NCBI GenBank assembly: GCA_003112755.1
Contig: BFBT01000001.1
Span: 2,914,001-2,978,000, forward strand
Reading direction: 5' to 3'
DNA: 64,000 bases
Source: Lawsonibacter asaccharolyticus
GTDB lineage: Bacteria > Bacillota > Clostridia > Oscillospirales > Oscillospiraceae
Below, piece after piece: positions 25,841 through 35,452 of the stretch (position 1 is its first letter; each line of letters starts with the position of its first letter). The notes beneath the pieces are model-generated. The model was not told the DNA's origin and did not search any database. It saw only the letters and a program-made list of their open reading frames with translations. A program made the translations under genes and the position numbers.

Positions 25841-26548
25841 ATGGAGGAGAACCAGCAGGGGGAGCAGCAGGAGATGGAGCAGGCCATCCAGCCCATCGTG
25901 GAGATGGGGTCCTCCACCATTCGGACCGGCCGCGGTACGGTCCATGTCCTCACCATCGTGGGGCAGATCGAGGGACATCAGCTGCTGCCTCCCACCAGCA
26001 AGAGCACGAAGTATGAGCATGTGATGCCGCTGCTGGCCATGGTGGAGGAGAGCGAGGAGGTGGACGGACTTCTGGTCCTGCTGAACACGGTGGGCGGGGA
26101 TATCGAGGCAGGGCTGGGCATCGCGGAGCTGATCGCCAGCATGTCCAAGCCCACGGTGTCCCTGGTGCTGGGCGGAGGGCACTCCATCGGCGTGCCGCTG
26201 GCTGTGTCGGCCAAGCGCTCCTTTATCGCCCCATCCGCCGCCATGACTATCCATCCGGTGCGGCTGAATGGGCTGGTGATCGGCGTGCCCCAGACCTTTT
26301 ATTATTTTGAGCGCATCCAGGAGCGTATCCTGCAATTTGTGACTGCCAACAGTTCCATAAAAAGGGAGACCTTTACAAAGCTGATGCTCCAGACCGGAGA
26401 GCTGGCCGCCGACGTGGGCAGCGTGATCTACGGTGAAGAGGCGGTGGAGCTGGGGCTGATTGACCGGATCGGCGGCTTGTCAGATGCCCTATCCTGTCTG
26501 CACGAGATGATTGAGGAACGGAAGAGCGGGACCGCCCCTTCCCCGTAG
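25841..26548 (+). CDS. ClpP-fold serine protease, TepA-like
   Basis: 235 residues. ClpP/crotonase fold with the catalytic serine in GGGHSIGVPL and the histidine in TIHPVR; NTVGGDIEAGL supplies the oxyanion region. It matches the translocation-enhancing protein TepA of Bacillus more than housekeeping ClpP. TepA is a cytoplasmic, membrane-associated signal-peptide peptidase-like enzyme thought to clear cleaved signal peptides. AAAAGGAGGAATG precedes the start. No Clp ATPase gene is near. Confidence 0.9.
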   Translation: MEENQQGEQQEMEQAIQPIVEMGSSTIRTGRGTVHVLTIVGQIEGHQLLPPTSKSTKYEHVMPLLAMVEESEEVDGLLVLLNTVGGDIEAGLGIAELIASMSKPTVSLVLGGGHSIGVPLAVSAKRSFIAPSAAMTIHPVRLNGLVIGVPQTFYYFERIQERILQFVTANSSIKRETFTKLMLQTGELAADVGSVIYGEEAVELGLIDRIGGLSDALSCLHEMIEERKSGTAPSP

Positions 26549-26685
26549 GGGACCCATCAAAGCTGGTGCGGCCCGGAGGATACTTTCGGTTCTTGCATAA
26601 GGGAGGGGGGCCCCTCCCGCCTCCATCTTATAGGGGGAGTTGTCACGGCGGATGCAGTGACGGATGAGAGGACACCAGAGCAGTC

Positions 26686-26723
26686 AAAAAAGCTGTGAGG
26701 AATTTTCCTCACAGCTTTTTTTA
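26686..26723. terminator. Bidirectional terminator
   Basis: AAAAAAGCTGTGAGGA-attt-TCCTCACAGCTTTTTTT, between the convergent protease and CoA-transferase genes. Confidence 0.92.
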
Positions 26724-26804
26724 TAAATCGGTACTCTGAAGCTTTTCTGAAGAGAACAGTGAACTAAAGGGGAGGAGCGATAGACTGCGGGAAAGGCCAG
26801 GAGC

Positions 26805-28133
26805 CTATCTGGTCCCAAAATGTTCGCCAGCGTAGCGGAGGAGCTCCTCCCGGAAGCTTGGGTGGGCGATGGAGGCCATAGCCTGGGCCCGCTCCAGCAG
26901 GGACAGGCCGGTGAGGTTGACGACCCCGTACTCCGTCGCCATATACTGGATCATGGTACGGGGGGCGGAGACCACGCTGCCCGCCGGGATGCAGGGGACG
27001 ATGTTGGACTTCAGTGTGCCGTCCTTCTTTTGGTGTGTGGAATTGAGGCAGATGAAGCCCTTTCCGCCCTTAGACCGGAAGGCACCCTCCAGGAAATCCA
27101 GCTGCCCGCCGATGCCGGAGAGCTGCCGGGCGCCGGCGCTCTCTGCGTTTTCCTGGCCCATAAGGTCCAGTTCCACACCGCCGTTGATGCTGATCACATT
27201 GCTCATCTGCCCGATGCGTTCCGGGGAGTGGACATAGTCCACATCGCTGGGGCGGAACAGTCCGGGCTCCCGGTCCAGCCAGTCATAGAGCTCCTGGGAG
27301 CCCATGGCCAGGTTCCAGGTTGCATATCCCCGGTCCACCTCCTTGCGGCTGTTGGTCAGCTTTCCCTTCTGGAACAGGCGCAGAAAAGCGTCGCTGATGG
27401 TTCCGGTGTGACAGCCCAGATCCTTGATGTCGGAGTCGGCCAGCATACTTGCTACCGCAAAGGGGACGCTTCCCACCCCCAGGGAGAGGACCGCTCCGTC
27501 CGGAATCTCCTGGGCCACCAGCTGGGCGATCCTGAGATCAGTGGGGCTGGGGTCCCGGTAGGTGCGCAGGGGCAGGGGTTCATGCTCACCCTCCACGATA
27601 TAATCCGCCTCCGAGAGATGGACGCGGTGGCTGCCGTCCACCCCTTGCAGCCGGGGCAGGCGCTCGTTGATCTCAAAGACCACCGTGCGGGCGGACTGGA
27701 AGATGGTACGCCAGGCGTAGTTGGAGATGCCCAGGCCGCAGTAGCCCTGGTCATCCGGCAGAGAGACGGGGACAAATGCCGCGTCGCAGCGGATGTGCCG
27801 GTCCCGGTAGAGGCAGGGCAGGGAGCGCAGGATCATGGGCAGGAACTGGACCAGGCCACGGGCCTGCAGCTTCCGCTCGTAATCCCCCAGGTGCCAGCTG
27901 TAATAGTGGAAGGAGATCTGCTCCGGGTCGCACTCCACCACCTCGATCCTGGGGCGGATGACCAGTCCGCCGCGGATCTTCACGTCTGTCAGCCGGCCTT
28001 TCCGGGCGGCCAGCGCCCTGTCCATCAACTCCGGATATCCGCCGCCGAAGCCGTAGTCTACCCAGTCACCGGAGCGGACCGCCCTCTCCGCGGCCACCTC
28101 CGGTGTCACAAATTTGCTCCTGTCAAGCTCCAT
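26805..28133 (-). CDS. Butyryl-CoA:acetate CoA-transferase family enzyme
   Basis: 442 residues, colinear with the acetyl-CoA hydrolase/transferase family and close in pattern to the butyryl-CoA:acetate transferase of gut butyrate producers: AVRSGDWVDYGFGGGYPE at the N-terminus, LSLGVGSVPFAVAS, INGGVELDLMGQENAESAG, GGQLDFLEGAF and TEYGVVNLTGLS. It would release butyrate (or another short acid) while forming acetyl-CoA. Related 4-hydroxybutyrate or propionate CoA-transferases share these motifs, so the substrate is inferred. GGAGGACAAGG precedes the ATG. Monocistronic. Confidence 0.88.
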   Translation of the reverse strand: MELDRSKFVTPEVAAERAVRSGDWVDYGFGGGYPELMDRALAARKGRLTDVKIRGGLVIRPRIEVVECDPEQISFHYYSWHLGDYERKLQARGLVQFLPMILRSLPCLYRDRHIRCDAAFVPVSLPDDQGYCGLGISNYAWRTIFQSARTVVFEINERLPRLQGVDGSHRVHLSEADYIVEGEHEPLPLRTYRDPSPTDLRIAQLVAQEIPDGAVLSLGVGSVPFAVASMLADSDIKDLGCHTGTISDAFLRLFQKGKLTNSRKEVDRGYATWNLAMGSQELYDWLDREPGLFRPSDVDYVHSPERIGQMSNVISINGGVELDLMGQENAESAGARQLSGIGGQLDFLEGAFRSKGGKGFICLNSTHQKKDGTLKSNIVPCIPAGSVVSAPRTMIQYMATEYGVVNLTGLSLLERAQAMASIAHPSFREELLRYAGEHFGTR

Positions 28134-28209
28134 ACTGACCTTGTCCTCCGTTTCTGTCTCTGTGTGGTGCGGCCCGATAGAGATCCGCCGGTGATTTGCT
28201 ATGTCCCAT

Positions 28210-28238
28210 ATAGTACACAGAAATGCGGGCTCTGTAAA
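28210..28238 (-). promoter_or_regulatory. SigA-type promoter of the CoA-transferase gene
   Basis: Minus strand TTTACA (28233-28238), 17 bases, TACTAT (28210-28215). Confidence 0.65.
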
Positions 28239-28342
28239 TAGAAATGAGCATAAGAAATATCTCCGGAAACAGAAAGCGCTCTGGAGAGAGGAGGCCCGCT
28301 CAGGAATACAAAATGGGATCGGGAGAAATTTTTAAAAAGGGG

Positions 28343-28371
28343 TTGACAAATTTGCACCAATGTATTATTGT
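28343..28371 (+). promoter_or_regulatory. Promoter of the GntR-ABC operon
   Basis: TTGACA (28343-28348), 17 bases, TATTGT (28366-28371). Confidence 0.8.
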
Positions 28372-28395
28372 ACTAATTGCTTAATACAATAATAC
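28362..28395 (+). promoter_or_regulatory. Probable operator of the GntR regulator
   Basis: Perfect 11-bp inverted repeat GTATTATTGTA (28362-28372) and TACAATAATAC (28385-28395), 12-base spacer, overlapping the -10 box. This is the expected place for autorepression. Confidence 0.75.
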
Positions 28396-28415
28396 GAACA
28401 GAAAGGAGCACAGAC

Positions 28416-28787
28416 ATGCAATGGCAGCTGGAAGGCGACCGGCCCATCTATCAGCAGCTGGTGGACCAGATCATGATGCAGATCGTCAGCGGGCAGCGGA
28501 AGGCGGGGGACAAGGTCCCTGCCGTGCGGGAGCTGGCGGCGGAAGCTGGGGTAAATCCCAACACCATGCAGCGGGCGCTGGCCGATCTGGAGCGCCAGGG
28601 CCTTCTGTACACCAATCGGACCAGCGGACGGTATGTGACGGAGGATGAGGAAATGATCACAAAGATCAGGGAACGGATCGCGGAGGAGCGGATCTGTGCC
28701 TTTTTGGAGAGCATGTCCCAGCTGGGCTTCACCCAGGAGCAGGTCCTGGGGCTGATCCAGCGGGAGAGAGAGGAGAAGAACGCATGA
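28416..28787 (+). CDS. GntR-family regulator, YtrA subfamily
   Basis: 123 residues. Winged-helix GntR domain (RPIYQQLVDQIMMQIVSGQ, KVPAVRELAAEAGVNPNTMQRALADLE) with the short dimerising tail of YtrA-type regulators and no ligand domain. In Firmicutes these repress the ABC transporter genes beside them and respond to cell-wall antibiotics or related stress. ATG 28416 has AAAGGAG 7 bases upstream. Its stop overlaps the ATPase start by 4 bases. Confidence 0.93.
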   Translation: MQWQLEGDRPIYQQLVDQIMMQIVSGQRKAGDKVPAVRELAAEAGVNPNTMQRALADLERQGLLYTNRTSGRYVTEDEEMITKIRERIAEERICAFLESMSQLGFTQEQVLGLIQREREEKNA

Positions 28788-29491
28788 GACAAGACAACGA
28801 TTTGGTGGTCTGTCAGGGACTGACCAAGCGGTTCGGCCGCCAGACGGCCCTGGACCGTCTGGACCTGAATTTGCCCAGGGGCAAATTCATCGGCCTTCTG
28901 GGCCCCAACGGGAGTGGAAAGACCACCATGATCAAGCTGATCAACGGGCTGCTGACTCCCACCGAGGGGACCGTTCTGGTGGACGGACAGGCGCCGGGGC
29001 CCTATACTCACAGCATCATCAGCTATCTGCCGGACCGCCCCTACCTCAGCGACTGGATGCGGGTGTCCGACCTGCTGGCCTTTTTTTCCGACTTTTACAA
29101 GGATTTTGACCAGGTGAAGGCGGACGAGATGCTCAAGGACCTGAAGATCGGCCCGGGGCAGAGACTGAAGGTGCTCTCCAAGGGCACCAAGGAGAAGGTG
29201 CAGTTGATCCTGACTATGAGCCGGAAAGCCCAGCTCTATGTGCTGGATGAGCCCATCGCCGGGGTGGACCCGGCGGCTCGGGACTACATCCTGGGCACTA
29301 TATTGTCCAATTACAGCGAGGAGGCCAGTGTCCTGCTCTCCACCCACCTGATCGCCGACATCGAGCGGGTGCTGGACGAGGTGGTCTTTATCCGGGAGGG
29401 CGTCATGGTCCTGCACAAGGACGTGGACGCCATCCGGGAGGAGACGGGCAAGTCGGTGGATACTCTGTTCCGGGAGGTGTTCGCATGCTGA
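28784..29491 (+). CDS. ABC transporter ATP-binding protein
   Basis: 235 residues. Walker A GPNGSGKTT near residue 39, signature region LSKGTKEKVQ, Walker B LYVLDEPIAGVDP and switch histidine in LLSTHL. The non-canonical LSKGT signature is typical of exporters paired with YtrA-type regulators. It supplies energy to the permease encoded next, whose gene overlaps by 7 bases. The substrate is unknown; efflux of a peptide or drug is plausible from the family. Confidence 0.93.
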   Translation: MRQDNDLVVCQGLTKRFGRQTALDRLDLNLPRGKFIGLLGPNGSGKTTMIKLINGLLTPTEGTVLVDGQAPGPYTHSIISYLPDRPYLSDWMRVSDLLAFFSDFYKDFDQVKADEMLKDLKIGPGQRLKVLSKGTKEKVQLILTMSRKAQLYVLDEPIAGVDPAARDYILGTILSNYSEEASVLLSTHLIADIERVLDEVVFIREGVMVLHKDVDAIREETGKSVDTLFREVFAC

Positions 29492-30285
29492 GCAAACTGA
29501 TTCGATACGAGTGGAAGGCGGTCGCGCGGGTGTGTATCCCCATGTATGGCGGCCTGATCCTGGCGGCGATGCTGACCCACTTCCTGCTGGGGAACCTGGA
29601 GCGGTTCAGCTCCACGCTCTATGATATCATCACTATGGCGATGAGCACCCTGTGCTTCGGACTCTTTATGGCTGCCTTCGTGCTGACCCTGATCATCCAG
29701 ATCCAGCGCTTTTCCAAAAATCTGCTGGGGGACGAGGGATACCTGATGTTCACCCTGCCCGCCAGTGTGTCCCAGCATATCACTGCCAAGCTGGTTGTGG
29801 CGGTGCTGCTGGACGTGCTTTCTGTGGCGGCCGCCATCCTGGCCGTGCTGGCCCTGGCCCTGGACGGCACCATGTGGCTCGACCTGCCCGGTGATTTTTT
29901 TGACATGATCGTATATGTGGACTGGAGCGACTGGCTGCTCCTCCTGGAGCTGCTCCTCCTGTGTCTGGCCGCCGGCGCCGTGGGCATGCTGCACATCTAT
30001 GCCAGCATCGCGGTGGGCCACCTGGCCCGGAAGCACCGTACCCTGGCAGCCTTCGGCGCCTATTTTGGCTTTGCAGTGGCGCTGAATATCCTCTTTACCG
30101 GTATGCTGGAGATCTTCGTCTCCTCCCCCTGGATGGCGGAGATTGGCCGCTGGTTTATGGAGCTGAAGGGGGATACGGGGGGACACCTGCTCATGTGGCT
30201 GCTGATCCTGGGCATCGCGGTGCTGGGTGCCGGGTTCTTTGCTCTGACCCGGTATCTCCTGAAAAACCATCTGAACCTGGAATAA
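29485..30285 (+). CDS. ABC transporter permease (ABC-2 type)
   Basis: 266 residues with about six membrane helices. It carries the EGYLMFTLPAS motif found in permeases that accompany YtrA/GntR-regulated ATPases. It starts with a basic cytoplasmic end (MLSKLIRYEWKAVAR) and ends in a basic tail. Last gene of the three-gene operon; a strong terminator follows at 30306-30345. Confidence 0.88.
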   Translation: MLSKLIRYEWKAVARVCIPMYGGLILAAMLTHFLLGNLERFSSTLYDIITMAMSTLCFGLFMAAFVLTLIIQIQRFSKNLLGDEGYLMFTLPASVSQHITAKLVVAVLLDVLSVAAAILAVLALALDGTMWLDLPGDFFDMIVYVDWSDWLLLLELLLLCLAAGAVGMLHIYASIAVGHLARKHRTLAAFGAYFGFAVALNILFTGMLEIFVSSPWMAEIGRWFMELKGDTGGHLLMWLLILGIAVLGAGFFALTRYLLKNHLNLE

Positions 30286-30305
30286 GGGATGCCGGACCGT
30301 TTTCA

Positions 30306-30345
30306 AGGGGGGCGCCGCGGACTGCGCGGCGCCCCCCTCTTTTTT
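30306..30345 (+). terminator. Terminator of the GntR-ABC operon
   Basis: AGGGGGGCGCCGCG / CGCGGCGCCCCCCT stem, then TCTTTTTT. Confidence 0.92.
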
Positions 30346-30425
30346 GCGGGCAGGCGGGGCATAGGACGGGCCCGCAGCTCATAATCTGAGGGCAGGAAGA
30401 ACATCCCCTGGAAGGAGGTCCGAGC

Positions 30426-30692
30426 ATGGAGACCAGGATCGCGGAGCTGCGGTACAAGGAGGTCATCAGCGTCACCGACGGCAGCCGGTTTGGATATGTG
30501 GGGGACATGGAGGTGGACCTGGAGAGCGGGCAGGTCCGGGCCCTGGTGGTGCCGGGGCGGCTGCGGCTGTTCGGCCTGCTGGGCCGGGAGGAGGACCGCT
30601 ATATCCCCTGGGACCGGGTGCGGCGGTTTGGGGAGGACATCATCCTGGTGGAGCAGGAGCCCCAGCCTCGGGCACTGCGCCGCCGCCGGTGA
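30426..30692 (+). CDS. YlmC/YmxH family PRC-barrel protein (sporulation-associated)
   Basis: 88 residues, a single PRC-barrel-like domain: ELRYKEVISVTDGSRFGYVGDMEVD, then RALVVPG and YIPWDRVRRFGEDIILVE. This family (YlmC/YmxH) is restricted to endospore-forming Firmicutes; its molecular role is not well established. GGAAGGAGG lies 7 bases before the ATG. The arginine-rich tail (RALRRRR) is a small oddity. Confidence 0.9.
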   Translation: METRIAELRYKEVISVTDGSRFGYVGDMEVDLESGQVRALVVPGRLRLFGLLGREEDRYIPWDRVRRFGEDIILVEQEPQPRALRRRR

Positions 30693-30706
30693 GAGAGGCG
30701 CGGAAC

Positions 30707-30745
30707 GGGAAAGGCCCGCCGGTCTGTGACCGGCGGGCCTTTCCC
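30707..30745. terminator. Bidirectional terminator
   Basis: Perfect 18-bp stem GGGAAAGGCCCGCCGGTC with loop TGT; T-rich arms on both strands; between the YlmC gene and the convergent SLH gene. Confidence 0.9.
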
Positions 30746-30770
30746 TATGAGGGGAACAAAAAGGGGGAGG

Positions 30771-33700
30771 TCAGCGAGCAAGATCCTCACAGAAGTTCAT
30801 GAGGATCTGGGCCACTTCGGCCCGGGTGGCGGTGCCGGCAGGGTCCAGATAGCCTCCGGGTCTGCCGGAGATCAGGCCCTCGGACACGGCCCAGCCCATG
30901 GAGTCGGCCGCCCAGACGGCGACGCTGTCCCGGTCGGCGTAACCGCTCAGGCTGACGGAGGCGCTGGTGTCATAGCCCTTGTATCTGGCGTAGCCATAGA
31001 GGATCAGGGACAGCTGCTCCCGGGTCACCGGGGCATCAGGAGCGAAGGAATTTTCACCCATGCCGGCCACGATGCCCTGGGCCGCGGTCCAGTTCACCGC
31101 ATCGGCGTACCATGCGCCGGCGGCCACATCGGAGAAGGTGGCCGCGCCGGAGACAGCGGGCTTGTCCTCCATAGCATAGAGGATCTGGGACAGCATGGCA
31201 CGGGTCAGTGTGCCGTTGGGGGAGAAGCAGGAGCCATCGGTGCCCGACATGATGCCGTTTTCGGCCACATAGGCCACTGCATCATAGTACCAGTCGTCCT
31301 CTGCCACATCGGAGAAGAGGGGCTGTTCCTCCTCCTGCTCCAGAGCCGTAAAGACGGCCTCTACCGTGACCTTGGAGGCGGGCATGGTGAAGGTGAACCT
31401 GCCGTCGCCCTTGTCCTTGAGCTTGATGGAGTCCCCGTCCTTGTCGGTAACGGTCAACTCATCCAGTTCATAGCCGTCATCGGGCTTGACAGTGATGGTG
31501 ACCGTGGTGCCCTTGGAGGCGCTCTTGGGGGAGACAGTGACATCGCCGTGGCGGCTGCTGTCCACGCTGACCGTGTAGGTGGCGGAGCCGCTGGAGCCGC
31601 CGCCAGAAGAGCGGCGGGAGATGGTATAGGAACCGTTGCCGTGATCCGTCAGACGGTACCCGGAGGCGGCCACCAGAGTGGGCAGGGTATCGACGTCCTC
31701 ACCCTTGACCAGGGTAAAGGTCTTACTGCCCTGAATGGTGACCGTGCCCAGGCCATCCTTCAGCACGGTGATAGTGCCTCCGTCAGCAACCGCGTCGATA
31801 GCGTCCTGAAGATCAGCGTAACCCACATCTCCCACCTGGGCCGCTGCCTCGTTGGTCAGAGAGAAGGTGAAGGGGCTGAAGCCGTGGCGGGTGCTGAAGG
31901 TGAGATTGGCTCCCTCATCCGCCTCCGCGGTGTAAAAATAGGTCCTGCCGTTAGAGGCCTGATGCTTGATATAGATGGTCTTGCTGGCAAAGTCGTCGGG
32001 CAGGGTTAGGGTGACATGAGCGGTTCCAGTGATGTTCAGGTCCTCCTGGGGGATCTCCTTGACCACCACGGAGTTGCCCTGGTTGATATCGCCTGCGGTG
32101 CTGGCGGTGGAGGCCACCACCTGTCCCTTGGGCGAGATGTCCAGGGTGACGGAGTTAATACTGCCGTCCGTACCGGTCAGAGCGTCTACTGTGGTGACCT
32201 GCAGATAGGTCTGAGTATAGAGGACAATCTCCTCGCTCCCAAGTTCGGACTGTCCTTTTTGTAGCAGTTCGTCCTTTTCTGCGCTGTCGGCCAGCTGGCC
32301 GGCCTGTTCCTGGGCTGCCTGAGACAGGGCGGAGTCCGCATTCACAGTGCCGGCCGCCTCGTTTACGGCCTCCTTGACCTCATCATTCAGGCCGTCAGGC
32401 AGCTGGTCCTCAGTCTCGGTAGGCTCGGTGCTGGGGAGAACGTCTACGTCCGCCCCGGTGACGGTGACAGTGCAGGAGGCGCGGTAAGCGCCAGCAGAAG
32501 CAGTGATGATGGCCTCACCGGCGGCCACGGCGGTGACGGTGCCGTCTTGAGCCACAGTGGCAACGGCCTCGTCGCTGCTGGTCCAGGTCACCGTCTGGTC
32601 TGCATTGGAAGGGGAGACGGTGGCGGTCAGGGCAGTGCTGCCGCCGCTGACGAGTGTCAGGGCGGAGCGGTCCAGGGAGATGCCGTCCACACCGGCGTAG
32701 CTGACTGTGACGGAGCAGGTCAGTGATTTTCCGTTTACCTCAGCGGTGATGGTAGCCGTCCCGGGAGCCGCAGCGGTCACAGTGCCGTTGTCCACAGCGG
32801 CCACAGCCTCATTGTCGCTGGACCAGGACACAGCGGAAGCAGGCACAGCGCCCCAGGGCTCGGCATTGACAGACAGGACAGCCTCGCCGCCCTTGGTCAG
32901 GGCGAGGGTCTGCTGGCTCAGGGCCAGCGTGCCCACCATGTACTGGTAGCCATCCTGATTGCTGGCTACGGCATCCTTGCCGCTGACAAGATAACTGGTA
33001 GGATCGGCGGTGAAATAGCCGCCGGAGATGCTCAGGCCATGGGCGGTCCCGGTCTGGATATCGCCCTGGAAAGAGCCGCCGGAAATGTTCAGAGCCGCCT
33101 GTGCGGAGTTGGCCATGATCACAGCGGGGGGGAAGGTATTCTGTTCGGTCCCCTCGGCGGGAGTGACGGCGTAGGTGCCGCCGGTGATGTTGAGGGAACT
33201 GGTGCCGCCGACGGAGGAGGAATAAGCCACATAAACGGCCCTGGAATTCCCGGCGACGGACACAGAGACATCTCCGCCCATTTCGCCGATCATGCCGTAG
33301 TTGGTGATGCCATAGCGGGCTGCGGGGTTGGGCTGTCCAGCGATAAGATATCCGTCATCGCTGCTTCCAATGGCTCGGAAGGCGCCGCCTGTGATGGAGT
33401 CGATGGTGCCGTAGTTCTGGAGCACATTGTTGCCGCCCCAGAAGTGCTGCTCCTGGTTGTCCATGGTAAAAGTGCCTCCAGTGATCGTGCCGATTTTGCC
33501 GTTGGGTTCATTTTTCAGCACATTGGCAGCGCCGGTAAAGGTGCCACCGGAGATCAGTTTGATCTCCCCAGGATGCGGATCAGCGGAATCATCCACTCCG
33601 TTTCGGATCACACTGGAGAGGTTTCCGAGGGCTTTGGAAGTGCCATCACCGGTGGTGAAGGTGCCCCCGGAGATCTCCTCGATGACACCGCCGTTGACCA

Positions 33701-35351
33701 CAGTGTACCAGGAATTAGCGGCGGTGCCGCCGGAGACGGGATATTGAGTCTCCTTGCTGCGGGTGAACATACCGCCGGAGATCTCGGTAATGGTGCCGTA
33801 GTTGTACAGAGCTGCCTTGCCATGGGTGACCACATCCACCACACCGCCGCCGGCGCTGTCCAGAATGGTCAGGGCGCCCTGATTGACGATGGTGTGGCTG
33901 GACACATTGGTCAGGGTTTGGCCGTTCAGGTCCAGGGTGAGGGTGCTGTTTTCAGAAATCACCACATCCTCAGAAATGTTGTGGAGCAGCTTCACGCTGG
34001 TCTCACCGGCTTTCAGCGCTTCGGAGATAGTGGCATAGCTGCCTATGCTTCCCTCCACGTTGTCGGTAGACACCTCGCCCTCGGTGACCAGTGTGCCCAG
34101 CTCGGTGGATGCGTCATAGTTGAAGGTGACCTCACGCCCCTCATCCGACATGCCGTAGACATAGGTCCCGGTGTAACCGCTGGTGGCGGTGACAGTCACA
34201 TTGGACAGGGTACAGTCGGTGGGATAGTTGTAAGCGTTGCTGCGGTTACCCACCACCAGAGCCGCCATGGGGACCTCGTTGCCGCTGCCCCAGTTGCCAT
34301 CCAGGTACTTGTCTTTTCCATCGATGTAAGTGGCGTTCAGCTGGATGTCGGTGTTGGAGATCTTGGCGGTCCCGCCCCGGACTAAAACACCCTGCCGTCC
34401 ACCAATGACAGTGCAGCTGTCCATGGTCAGCTTACCGGGGATATTGATCATCACCGGGCAGGAATCGCCTTTGCTCAATTCGGAGGGGAGTCTGGCCTGG
34501 AAGGTGGAGTCTTTCAGGTCAATAACGACATCATAGTTATCTGTCTGGCCTGCATTGGTAGCCACCGCATACACATCGGCAGTGATGGTGGAATCGATGA
34601 CCGTAACTTTGGCTGCATTTCCCTGGGGATACAGTGCACTGCCTGTGCAGTCATATGTCACATTATCGAGTTTAATAGAGGAACCGCTCTGGATATTGAA
34701 AGCAGTTACTGTGGGATTCTCCAGAGGTTTGGAAACAAGATTGCCATTCTGGATGGTAAGTGATTTCCCATCAGCCAGCAAGATAGAAGTGTTGTTTGTC
34801 AGGGTCAGGGTGTTCTTGCCCAAATCGATGGTAAGAGTTTTGACACCCTCGGGGAAGGAGAAAGATATCTCTGCGTTATCCGTGAGCGTGATCGTGTCGT
34901 CATTCTCCGCAGCACTCAGAGCGGCGTCCAGCGTCTCGTACTCAGTGGTACCGATCACGGCCACCTTGGCGGCACCGGCATAGAGTTGAGTGTCATCCGT
35001 CGGAAGAACGACCGGATTTTCGTCTCCGGGCAGGCTGGGGTCGTCTCCAGCATCTGGGCCATCTCCGGGGAGGCTGGGATCGTTCCCCTCGTCCGGGCCG
35101 TCTCCGGGCAGGGTGGGATCATTCCCCTCGTCCGGGCCGTCCCCGGGCAGGGTGGGATCGTCCCCCTCGTTCGGGTCGTCCCCGGGAAGCGGATCGTCCC
35201 CGCCGCCTCCGGTGTTCCCCAGATCGGGGTCCTCCTGCACCTGCCCCGCGGGCTGACTGCTGATGTCCGCACCGTCAGCCAGTGCTGTGACAGGGAGCAG
35301 AGACAGTGCCATGGCCATCGTCATCACGATGGCCAAAAGCCGTTTTTTCAT
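30771..35351 (-). CDS. Large secreted SLH-anchored surface protein with beta-helix and Big2 domains
   Basis: 1526 residues. Signal peptide MKKRLLAIVMTMAMALSLL, cleavage near ALA-D (residue 25). Residues 53-110 are a 13-residue Pro/Gly/Asp tandem repeat (unit like DPTLPGDGPDEGN). Residues about 120-800 look like a parallel beta-helix (repeated ISGGTF-type turns). Two Big2 Ig-like domains lie near 808-885 and 886-968, an InlB-repeat-like domain near 1255-1335, and three SLH motifs from about 1345 to the end. It is probably an S-layer-associated adhesin or glycan-binding protein. AAAGGAG lies 8 bases before the start. A long structured leader precedes it. Confidence 0.9.
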   Translation of the reverse strand: MKKRLLAIVMTMAMALSLLPVTALADGADISSQPAGQVQEDPDLGNTGGGGDDPLPGDDPNEGDDPTLPGDGPDEGNDPTLPGDGPDEGNDPSLPGDGPDAGDDPSLPGDENPVVLPTDDTQLYAGAAKVAVIGTTEYETLDAALSAAENDDTITLTDNAEISFSFPEGVKTLTIDLGKNTLTLTNNTSILLADGKSLTIQNGNLVSKPLENPTVTAFNIQSGSSIKLDNVTYDCTGSALYPQGNAAKVTVIDSTITADVYAVATNAGQTDNYDVVIDLKDSTFQARLPSELSKGDSCPVMINIPGKLTMDSCTVIGGRQGVLVRGGTAKISNTDIQLNATYIDGKDKYLDGNWGSGNEVPMAALVVGNRSNAYNYPTDCTLSNVTVTATSGYTGTYVYGMSDEGREVTFNYDASTELGTLVTEGEVSTDNVEGSIGSYATISEALKAGETSVKLLHNISEDVVISENSTLTLDLNGQTLTNVSSHTIVNQGALTILDSAGGGVVDVVTHGKAALYNYGTITEISGGMFTRSKETQYPVSGGTAANSWYTVVNGGVIEEISGGTFTTGDGTSKALGNLSSVIRNGVDDSADPHPGEIKLISGGTFTGAANVLKNEPNGKIGTITGGTFTMDNQEQHFWGGNNVLQNYGTIDSITGGAFRAIGSSDDGYLIAGQPNPAARYGITNYGMIGEMGGDVSVSVAGNSRAVYVAYSSSVGGTSSLNITGGTYAVTPAEGTEQNTFPPAVIMANSAQAALNISGGSFQGDIQTGTAHGLSISGGYFTADPTSYLVSGKDAVASNQDGYQYMVGTLALSQQTLALTKGGEAVLSVNAEPWGAVPASAVSWSSDNEAVAAVDNGTVTAAAPGTATITAEVNGKSLTCSVTVSYAGVDGISLDRSALTLVSGGSTALTATVSPSNADQTVTWTSSDEAVATVAQDGTVTAVAAGEAIITASAGAYRASCTVTVTGADVDVLPSTEPTETEDQLPDGLNDEVKEAVNEAAGTVNADSALSQAAQEQAGQLADSAEKDELLQKGQSELGSEEIVLYTQTYLQVTTVDALTGTDGSINSVTLDISPKGQVVASTASTAGDINQGNSVVVKEIPQEDLNITGTAHVTLTLPDDFASKTIYIKHQASNGRTYFYTAEADEGANLTFSTRHGFSPFTFSLTNEAAAQVGDVGYADLQDAIDAVADGGTITVLKDGLGTVTIQGSKTFTLVKGEDVDTLPTLVAASGYRLTDHGNGSYTISRRSSGGGSSGSATYTVSVDSSRHGDVTVSPKSASKGTTVTITVKPDDGYELDELTVTDKDGDSIKLKDKGDGRFTFTMPASKVTVEAVFTALEQEEEQPLFSDVAEDDWYYDAVAYVAENGIMSGTDGSCFSPNGTLTRAMLSQILYAMEDKPAVSGAATFSDVAAGAWYADAVNWTAAQGIVAGMGENSFAPDAPVTREQLSLILYGYARYKGYDTSASVSLSGYADRDSVAVWAADSMGWAVSEGLISGRPGGYLDPAGTATRAEVAQILMNFCEDLAR
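35022..35195 (-). repeat. 39-bp in-frame tandem repeats (Pro-Gly-Asp linker)
   Basis: About 4.5 units of 39 bases encode residues 53-110 of the SLH protein. They probably form a flexible stalk; unit number could vary by slippage. Confidence 0.85.
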
Positions 35352-35452
35352 GCATAACACTCCTTTACAAAAAATAGGGTCTGCTGTATGAATAAGCGGA
35401 TGATACCGCTGATTCAATAAAACGAAATATAAATTACGTCTATAATTAAAGC

